DNA of 5,464 nucleotides from Gallionella sp. GTDB lineage: Bacteria; Pseudomonadota; Gammaproteobacteria; Burkholderiales; Gallionellaceae. Shown in pieces: positions 1 to 4,480 of the stretch. The notes under the pieces were generated by a model. That model did not search any database, was not told where the DNA came from, and saw only the letters and a list, made by a program, of their open reading frames with translations. Made by a program: the position numbers and the translations under genes. The stretch's first letter is position 1. Every line of letters starts with the position of its first letter. The DNA is taken from contig SCPW01000215.1 in assembly GCA_004298605.1 (NCBI GenBank), positions 1-5,464 of the forward strand, written 5' to 3'.

Positions 1-68
1 CGCCCGAAGCCGTAGCTCGCGTGCAGGCCGCCTGGCAAGCCTGCGGCGCAAATATCCACCGGCTGACC
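1..68. repeat. Left arm of perfect 68-bp inverted repeat (fold-back copy of tyrA)
   Basis: Bases 1-68 are the exact reverse complement of 134-201 (base 1 pairs with 201, base 68 with 134). Base 69 mismatches 133, then five more bases pair (70-74 with 132-128), after which the match dissolves. The arm reaches the window edge, so the repeat may be longer. Read on the minus strand it gives an anti-sense translation of tyrA and not the expected TyrA C-terminus. This arm is therefore the displaced copy and 134-201 is the original. Confidence 0.97.
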
Positions 69-655
69 AGCGCGAACGACAGCAGATGCGGCAAATGGCT
101 CACCGCCGCAAACACGGCGTCATGTTCCGCGCAGGTCAGCCGGTGGATATTTGCGCCGCAGGCTTGCCAGGCGGCCTGCACGCGAGCTACGGCTTCGGGC
201 GTGTTTTCCGGCAGCGGGGTCAGCACCACTTTTTTACCGGCATACAAGTCGGCGCGCGCCGCCGCCGCGCCGCTCTGCTCGGCTCCGGCAATCGGATGCG
301 CGGGCACAAACTGCGCGGCTTTGACGCCCAGTTGCGCGTAAACCTCGCGCGCCACGTCGCTCTTGGTGCTGCCACCGTCGGTAACCAAAGTATGCGCGCC
401 GAGATGCGGCGCAATGCGCGCCATGATTTCCGACATCTGCCCGACTGGCGTTGCCAGCAACACCAGGTCGGCATCGGCGACTTCAGCGGCCACATCCAGC
501 CCGATGCGGTCGATGATGCCGAGCTGTTGCGCCTGTTGCAACGTGGTTTCGCTGCGCCCGAAACCGACCACCTCGCCCACCGCGTCCGCCTTGCGCAACG
601 CCAGCGCGAACGAGCCACCGATCAGGCCGACGCCGAAAATAACAACTTTCCTCAC
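1..655 (-). CDS. tyrA: Prephenate/arogenate dehydrogenase TyrA, 3' end missing
   Basis: Oxidative decarboxylation of prephenate (or arogenate) with NAD(P), the tyrosine branch from chorismate; a cytosolic enzyme. The minus-strand frame opens at GTG 655-653 and reads VRKVVIFGVGLIGGS, a Rossmann nucleotide-binding loop (G8, G10, G13). TDGGSTK follows at residues 92-98, HPIAG at 120-124 and SHLPH at 186-190; the His residues of the last two correspond to known active-site positions in TyrA. GTG is the only reasonable start: an in-frame TAA lies just two codons upstream (661-659) and the Rossmann strand begins at once. No good Shine-Dalgarno is visible, so translation may be coupled to the DUF2283 gene, which stops 3 nt earlier. 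Genuine homology ends at about Val197 (base 65). The last ~21 codons to the window edge read the inverted copy of tyrA described separately and are not TyrA-like (they begin SRWIFAPQ). About 90 C-terminal residues of the usual ~290, including the substrate-binding Arg region, are absent. Confidence 0.9.
   Translation of the reverse strand, partial: MRKVVIFGVGLIGGSFALALRKADAVGEVVGFGRSETTLQQAQQLGIIDRIGLDVAAEVADADLVLLATPVGQMSEIMARIAPHLGAHTLVTDGGSTKSDVAREVYAQLGVKAAQFVPAHPIAGAEQSGAAAARADLYAGKKVVLTPLPENTPEAVARVQAAWQACGANIHRLTCAEHDAVFAAVSHLPHLLSFALVSRWIFAPQACQAACTRATASG
134..201. repeat. Right arm of the 68-bp inverted repeat (original tyrA sequence)
   Basis: This is the partner of bases 1-68 and is identical in inverted orientation over all 68 positions. 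It encodes in-frame TyrA residues about 152-174, continuous with conserved TyrA sequence on both sides. The spacer between the arms (69-133, 65 bp) encodes the SHLPH region. Confidence 0.97.
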
Positions 656-658
656 TTG

Positions 659-856
659 TTATGCCGCTTTGAGTTCTTTGCTCAATTCCAATGGGAATAA
701 ACCTGCCGCCTTGGCATCGAGCACGACAATTTCGCCCACACCGCTTGCGGTCATACCAACATTGACGTTCCAGCCCAAGGAAACATCGCGGACAATTTTC
801 TCGGTTGTAAATTCAATCACGAGAATGTCGTCGTTTTCGTCATATTGCATTTTCAT
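659..856 (-). CDS. DUF2283-like small protein, possible antitoxin-type partner
   Basis: A 65-residue acidic protein beginning MKMQYDENDDILVIEF and ending LSKELKAA. The start M-x-x-x-YD-x-x-x-D-x-L-x-I, followed by a G-x-I-V-x-(L/I)-D-A block near residues 41-49, is the layout of DUF2283 family proteins, whose function is unknown. ATG 856-854 is chosen because GAGGAG (870-865) lies 8 nt upstream and because the ATG overlaps the TGA of the DUF4258 frame (ATGA). Genes of this family often sit beside small DUF4258-type genes, a toxin-antitoxin-like arrangement; that role is inference. The frameshift upstream leaves this frame open as far as ATG 1117, so a 152-residue fusion with the DUF4258 N-terminus could also be made. 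tyrA starts in the same frame 3 nt after the TAA stop. Confidence 0.8.
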   Translation of the reverse strand: MKMQYDENDDILVIEFTTEKIVRDVSLGWNVNVGMTASGVGEIVVLDAKAAGLFPLELSKELKAA

Positions 857-1117
857 GGTTGCGGCTCCTCTAATGTCCAATCTACCATCACGGTTTTGAC
901 AATCACAGCCTGCCCGACAACGACTGCCGTGCATACCCATGTTGTCGGCACGTTCCGGGTATTGCCTGTAAATCCATAAATCGGATTCTGATTTGTGACG
1001 GATATCGACAGTTTCGATCAGATCAAGCAACAGCTCAAGGGAAATATCGCGCTTATCCATGCGCGCTCTGACATGATGTGTAAGCCGGACATTCTTCTGG
1101 AAACGCTGGCTGAACAT
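853..1117 (-). pseudogene. DUF4258-like small protein, frameshifted by one extra base
   Basis: ATG 1117-1115 has a good Shine-Dalgarno (GGAGAG). The first 60 residues start MFSQRFQKNVRLTHHVRARM and continue through DIRHKSESDLWIYRQYPERA to ADNM, which resembles DUF4258 proteins (an H-x-x-x-R-x-x-x-R-x-I type N-terminus, then a strand-rich half). In this frame the sequence then turns to Cys/Arg-rich nonsense. Skipping one G of the GGG at 938-936 restores a sensible C-terminus, VCTAVVVGQAVIVKTVMVDW followed by TLEEPQP. It stops at TGA 855-853, which overlaps the next gene's ATG. The restored protein would have 87 residues. DUF4258 function is not established; pairing with a small partner suggests a toxin-antitoxin-like unit (inference). 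Alternatives are a sequencing or assembly indel, or true decay. Confidence 0.75.
865..870 (-). promoter_or_regulatory. Ribosome binding site of the DUF2283-like gene
   Basis: GAGGAG on the minus strand lies 8 nt before ATG 856-854. It supports a separate start for the DUF2283-like protein inside the end of the DUF4258 frame. Confidence 0.7.
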
Positions 1118-1121
1118 TTAT

Positions 1122-1127
1122 CTCTCC
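1122..1127 (-). promoter_or_regulatory. Ribosome binding site of the DUF4258-like gene
   Basis: GGAGAG on the minus strand ends 4 nt before ATG 1117-1115 (6 nt from the GGAG core). It fixes the start of the cassette and shows it has its own initiation signal instead of depending on overlap with the DAHP synthase gene 46 bp upstream. Confidence 0.65.
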
Positions 1128-1163
1128 ATCACCATCATGCTCACGCAAACCTACCGGCAGTTC

Positions 1164-2180
1164 TTACAACGTCCTACCTATCGCCAAAGCAATACCGCCC
1201 AATGTTTCCATCAGCTTTTTCAGTTCCTGCGGAGTCAGCGCCTGATCGGCATCGCACCACGCTTCGCAAGGCGCCGGGTGCATTTCGACCAGCAAGCCGT
1301 CCGCGCCTGCGGCGATGGCCGCTTGCGACAGCGCGGCCACCATCCACGCCTTGCCGCCCGCGTGCGAAGGGTCGACGATCACCGGCAGGTGGGTTTCTTT
1401 CTTCAATACCGGGATTGCGGTCACGTCCAGCACGTTGCGGTAGTAGGTCTCGAAAGTGCGGATGCCGCGCTCGCAGAAAATGATGTTGTGGTTGCCGCCC
1501 GCCGCGATGTATTCCGCCGCCATCAGCCATTCCGAGATGGTCGCGGACATGCCGCGCTTGAGGATCACCGGTTTGTTGACGCGCCCGACTTCCTTGAGCA
1601 GGTCGAAATTTTGCATGTTGCGCGTGCCGATCTGGATCACGTCCACGCCGTATTCCATGAAAGTGTCCAACATGCGGATGTCCATCAGTTCGGTGACGAT
1701 GGGCAGCTCGTATTGGCTCGCCGCTTTGCGGAACATTTCCAGGCCTTCCACGCCCTTGCCCTGAAATGCGTAAGGGCTGGTACGCGGTTTGAACGCGCCG
1801 CCGCGCATCAGGCGGCAACCCGCTTCATGCACATATTGTGCGGACAAATCCATCTGCTCTTGCGTCTCCACCGAACAGGGTCCGGCGATCACCTGAATCT
1901 GTTTGCCGCCCAGCGGGATACCGGCGATGTCGATCACGGTGTCGGCGCGGTGCGATTCGCGCGACACGATTTTGTATTGTTTGGCGATGTGCATCGCGGA
2001 TTCCACGCCGGGCAACGGCGTGAACATTTCCTCGCTCAGCGGGCGCTCGTCGCCGATCGCGCCGATCACGGTGCGCTCGATGCCGCGCGAAATGTTGGCC
2101 TTCAAACCATGTGATTCGAGCTTCTTCACCACCGCGCCGATTTGGTCGTCAGTGACATCTTTTCCCATTACGATAATCAT
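1164..2180 (-). CDS. aroF: 3-deoxy-7-phosphoheptulonate (DAHP) synthase, type I-beta
   Basis: Condenses phosphoenolpyruvate and erythrose 4-phosphate to DAHP, the first step of the shikimate pathway, in the cytosol. The protein has 338 residues. The N-terminal ~75 (MIIVMGKDVTDDQI...) form the ferredoxin-like regulatory domain of the Thermotoga maritima type, which senses Tyr/Phe in that enzyme. The barrel follows with GPCS (100-103), RGGAFKPRTSPY (126-137), LKRG (207-210) and DPSHAGG (270-276). Likely metal ligands are Cys102, His273, Glu299 and Asp310, spaced as in the T. maritima enzyme. ATG 2180 overlaps the hisC stop (ATGA) and has AAGGGG upstream. This is the I-beta class, not the longer I-alpha AroG/AroF/AroH class of enteric bacteria, so the symbol aroF is a label of convenience (aroG is also used). 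No defect is seen. Regulation is probably by feedback through the N-terminal domain. Confidence 0.96.
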   Translation of the reverse strand: MIIVMGKDVTDDQIGAVVKKLESHGLKANISRGIERTVIGAIGDERPLSEEMFTPLPGVESAMHIAKQYKIVSRESHRADTVIDIAGIPLGGKQIQVIAGPCSVETQEQMDLSAQYVHEAGCRLMRGGAFKPRTSPYAFQGKGVEGLEMFRKAASQYELPIVTELMDIRMLDTFMEYGVDVIQIGTRNMQNFDLLKEVGRVNKPVILKRGMSATISEWLMAAEYIAAGGNHNIIFCERGIRTFETYYRNVLDVTAIPVLKKETHLPVIVDPSHAGGKAWMVAALSQAAIAAGADGLLVEMHPAPCEAWCDADQALTPQELKKLMETLGGIALAIGRTL

Positions 2181-3280
2181 TTCATTTCCCCTTGTATCTG
2201 CTTCAGCGCAGACAAAAATTTTTCATTCTGTGTTTCCAGCCCGATGCTCACGCGTAAATAATCCGGCATGTCGTAATTGGCGATAGGCCGCACGATCACG
2301 CCCAGTTCCAGCAGGCGGCGATATACACGCATCGCACCGCCGATTTTAAAGCTGACGAAATTGCCCGAGGACGAGATATATTCCAACCCCAGTTTGCGCA
2401 GGCCATCGGTAAGCTGCGCCATACCGCGCTGATTCAGCGCGAAGGTCTGCTGTACGAAATCTGTATCCTGCAACGCCGCCACAGCGGCGGCTTGCGCCAC
2501 GCTGTTGACGTTGAACGGCTGGCGCACGCGGTTCATCATGTCCACTACTTGCGGGTTGCCCAAGGCATAGCCGACACGCAACGAAGCCAAGCCATACGCC
2601 TTGGAGAACGTGCGCGAGATAATCAGGTTGGGAAACTCGCGCAGCCAGCCCACGCTGTCGTAGCGGCATTCCACCGGCAGATATTCGTTATAGGCCTCGT
2701 CCAGCACCACCAGTATGTTGGCCGGCAAGGCGCGTAAAAATTGATACAACGCCCCGCCGGATAAAAATGTCCCGGTCGGGTTATTCGGGTTGGCGATAAA
2801 AATTATTTTTGCGCCCCGCGCTACCGCTGCCGCACGCATCGCTTCCAGATCGTGGCCGAAATCTTTGGCCGCGACGCTGATGCCCGCCGCGCCCACCGCC
2901 TGCGTCGCCAGCGCGTACACCGCGAAAGCGTGGTCGGCATAAACCGCCTTGTCGCCGACCGTCAGGAAAGCGCGCGCCGCCAGCTCCAGCAAATCATTGG
3001 AGCCGTTGCCCAGCACGATCTGATCGTGCGCCACGCCATAGCGATGCGCCAGCGCATCCTTCAGCGCGAAGCCGTTGCCGTCGGGGTACAAGCCGATCTC
3101 GTCCAGCGCGGCGCGCGCGGCGGCGACCGCCTTGGCGCTTGCGCCGAGCGGGTTCTCGTTCGAGGCCAGTTTCACGATGCCGGTGATGCCCAGCTCGCGC
3201 TCCAGCTCGGAGATCGGTTTGCCGGGCTGGTAGGGCGCAATGGCGCGGATGTAGGGTGGAGCCAGTTCAGAATAATTCAT
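2177..3280 (-). CDS. hisC: Histidinol-phosphate / aromatic aminotransferase HisC
   Basis: PLP-dependent fold-type I aminotransferase of the HisC family, 367 residues, near the usual 350-370. It transaminates imidazole-acetol phosphate/histidinol phosphate. In a pheA-tyrA operon it probably also serves phenylpyruvate and 4-hydroxyphenylpyruvate (or prephenate); that is inference from context. Visible motifs are ASNENPLG (39-46), NPNNPTG (164-170), Asp194 and Tyr197 (DEAY), SRTFSKAYGLASLRVGY with PLP-binding Lys227 and Arg235, and the substrate carboxylate Arg343 in YLRVSIG. The start MNYSELAPPYIRAIAPYQPG has the typical family N-terminus, so ATG 3280 is kept although no Shine-Dalgarno is visible in the AT-rich sequence before it. 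The gene lies 135 bp after pheA and overlaps the DAHP synthase gene by 4 bp. A genome may hold a second hisC in the his operon; this copy is then the aromatic one. Confidence 0.93.
   Translation of the reverse strand: MNYSELAPPYIRAIAPYQPGKPISELERELGITGIVKLASNENPLGASAKAVAAARAALDEIGLYPDGNGFALKDALAHRYGVAHDQIVLGNGSNDLLELAARAFLTVGDKAVYADHAFAVYALATQAVGAAGISVAAKDFGHDLEAMRAAAVARGAKIIFIANPNNPTGTFLSGGALYQFLRALPANILVVLDEAYNEYLPVECRYDSVGWLREFPNLIISRTFSKAYGLASLRVGYALGNPQVVDMMNRVRQPFNVNSVAQAAAVAALQDTDFVQQTFALNQRGMAQLTDGLRKLGLEYISSSGNFVSFKIGGAMRVYRRLLELGVIVRPIANYDMPDYLRVSIGLETQNEKFLSALKQIQGEMK
2188..2193 (-). promoter_or_regulatory. aroF: Ribosome binding site of the DAHP synthase gene
   Basis: AAGGGG on the minus strand lies 7 nt before ATG 2180, inside the last codons of hisC. 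It supports the ATGA-overlapping start. Confidence 0.65.
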
Positions 3281-3352
3281 ACTTAAATAAAAATTGCACT
3301 CGAAGGCAACAGCGGTAAACCAATTCCGATATAGGAAATTATTCGTAGAATT

Positions 3353-3397
3353 GTAGGTCGGGTTTTAACCCGACATGTCGGGCTAAAGCCCGAATAC
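3353..3397. repeat. REP-like double hairpin (REPIN-like) in the pheA-hisC spacer
   Basis: Two adjacent palindromes are separated by AT. Hairpin 1 has stem GTCGGGTT/AACCCGAC with a TT loop (3357-3374). Hairpin 2 has stem TCGGGCT/AGCCCGA with an AA loop (3378-3393). Hairpin 1 is preceded by GTAG (3353-3356). Hairpin 2, read on the other strand, is preceded by GTAT, a degenerate copy of the same head. A GTAG head plus hairpin, arranged as two inverted units, is the organisation of REP elements mobilised by RAYT (Y1 transposase-like) proteins. There is no T-run after the stems on the minus strand, so it is not a classical terminator. It may stabilise the upstream mRNA end or partly separate pheA from hisC expression. 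Confidence 0.75.
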
Positions 3398-3415
3398 GCC
3401 CAATGGATAACCGGG

Positions 3416-4480
3416 TTAAACAGCGGCCGGATATGAACCTAAAACCTTGATAAAGGCGGCGACATGTTTGAGTTCGGCCAGTGCCGCCGCCACTTTTGCG
3501 TCGGCCAGATGCCCCTCGATATCCATATAGAACACGTATTCCCAAAGCTCCGCGCGCGCCGGGCGGGACTCGAATCTGGTCATGCTCACGCCGTGTCTGG
3601 CAAGCGGCGCCAGCAGGTCGTGCACCGCACCTGGGCGATTTGCCGCAGACAATACCAGCGAGGTTTTATCGTTGCCGGATGGCTCGACCAGTTGCTTGCC
3701 CAACACCAGGAAGCGCGTGGTGTTTTTGGCATCGTCCTCGATATTTTCCTCACACGCGAGCAAACCGAACAGCGCCGCCGCCTGGAGACCGGCAACAGCC
3801 GCGCTGTGGGGGTTTTCTGCGGCCATCCGCGCCGCCTCGGCGTTGCTGGAAACATGCACCAGCAATGCGCCCGGCAACCGTTTATTCAGCCAGGATTGGC
3901 ACTGGCCGAAAGATTGCGAATGCGAATAAACGGTCTTGATCGCACTCAAATCACACTGCCGGGCAAGCAGGCACTGATGGACGGGCAACATGACTTCGCC
4001 GCAGATTTGCAGCGGGCTGTGCATCAATAAATCCAGCGTGCGCCCCACCGCGCCTTCGGTGGAATTTTCCACCGGCACGACGCCATATTGTGCCGCGCCG
4101 CTTTCCACCGCGCGGAATACATCGTCGATGGTTGCGGACGGCTGTTTTTGGATTGCGCTGCCGAATCGTTTCAGCGCCGCCGCCTCGGTAAATGTCCCTT
4201 CCGGCCCCAGGTAGGCGACCGCCAACGGCGCTTCCAGCGCGCGGCATTGCGACATCACTTCGGTGAACAACTGCGCCACGGCGGCGTTGCTCAACGGTCC
4301 GCCGTTGCTGTCCTGCAGGCGTTGCAGCACTTGCGCCTCGCGCTCCGGGCGAAGCACCACGCCGTTTTCCTTGAGATGGCCGATCTGCTGCGCCAATCCA
4401 GCACGCTGGTTGAAGAGCTTCAGCAACTCGTCATCCAGGCGGTCAATCTGCTCGCGGAACTGTTTTAACTTTTCGCTCAT
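3416..4480 (-). CDS. pheA: P-protein: chorismate mutase / prephenate dehydratase
   Basis: Bifunctional cytosolic enzyme: chorismate to prephenate, then prephenate to phenylpyruvate for phenylalanine. It has 354 residues, normal for the class. Residues ~1-85 are an AroQ-type helical chorismate mutase, with Arg9, Arg26, Lys37, Arg47 and Glu48 matching the E. coli active-site pattern. The dehydratase domain (~86-262) shows YLGPEGTFTE (90-99), PVENSTEGAV (136-145) and TTRF (254-257), whose second Thr (Thr255) is the catalytic one of the family. The C-terminal ACT domain (~272-350) carries NRPGAV and FESRPAR (303-309), the phenylalanine-sensing motif, so feedback inhibition by Phe is expected. ATG 4480 overlaps the serA stop (ATGA) and has only a weak GAG-type Shine-Dalgarno, suggesting translational coupling. 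No leader peptide or attenuator is seen, since the gene is internal to the operon. Confidence 0.97.
   Translation of the reverse strand: MSEKLKQFREQIDRLDDELLKLFNQRAGLAQQIGHLKENGVVLRPEREAQVLQRLQDSNGGPLSNAAVAQLFTEVMSQCRALEAPLAVAYLGPEGTFTEAAALKRFGSAIQKQPSATIDDVFRAVESGAAQYGVVPVENSTEGAVGRTLDLLMHSPLQICGEVMLPVHQCLLARQCDLSAIKTVYSHSQSFGQCQSWLNKRLPGALLVHVSSNAEAARMAAENPHSAAVAGLQAAALFGLLACEENIEDDAKNTTRFLVLGKQLVEPSGNDKTSLVLSAANRPGAVHDLLAPLARHGVSMTRFESRPARAELWEYVFYMDIEGHLADAKVAAALAELKHVAAFIKVLGSYPAAV

Noticed and set aside
220..618. Minus-strand Arg/Trp-rich open frame within tyrA
   Set aside because: The alternative frame from GTG 655 gives a full Rossmann motif and TyrA active-site motifs, so this one is a shadow.
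1118..1145. Run of His codons on the plus strand (HHHHAHA)
   Set aside because: It arises from the reverse of the ATG/GGTGATGG repeats in the short spacer and has no gene context on that strand.
1137..2114. Long plus-strand open frame (325 codons) opposite the DAHP synthase gene
   Set aside because: It is Arg/His/Ala-rich with no recognisable motif, and it is the antisense shadow of a gene with complete catalytic motifs.
3281..3352. Sigma70 promoter for hisC
   Set aside because: Candidates such as TTGGTT or TTGCCT have no matching -10 at proper spacing, or would leave no leader before the ATG.
3353..3397. Rho-independent terminator after pheA
   Set aside because: Strong stems are present, but no T-run follows either of them on the minus strand; the REP-like reading explains both hairpins and the GTAG head.
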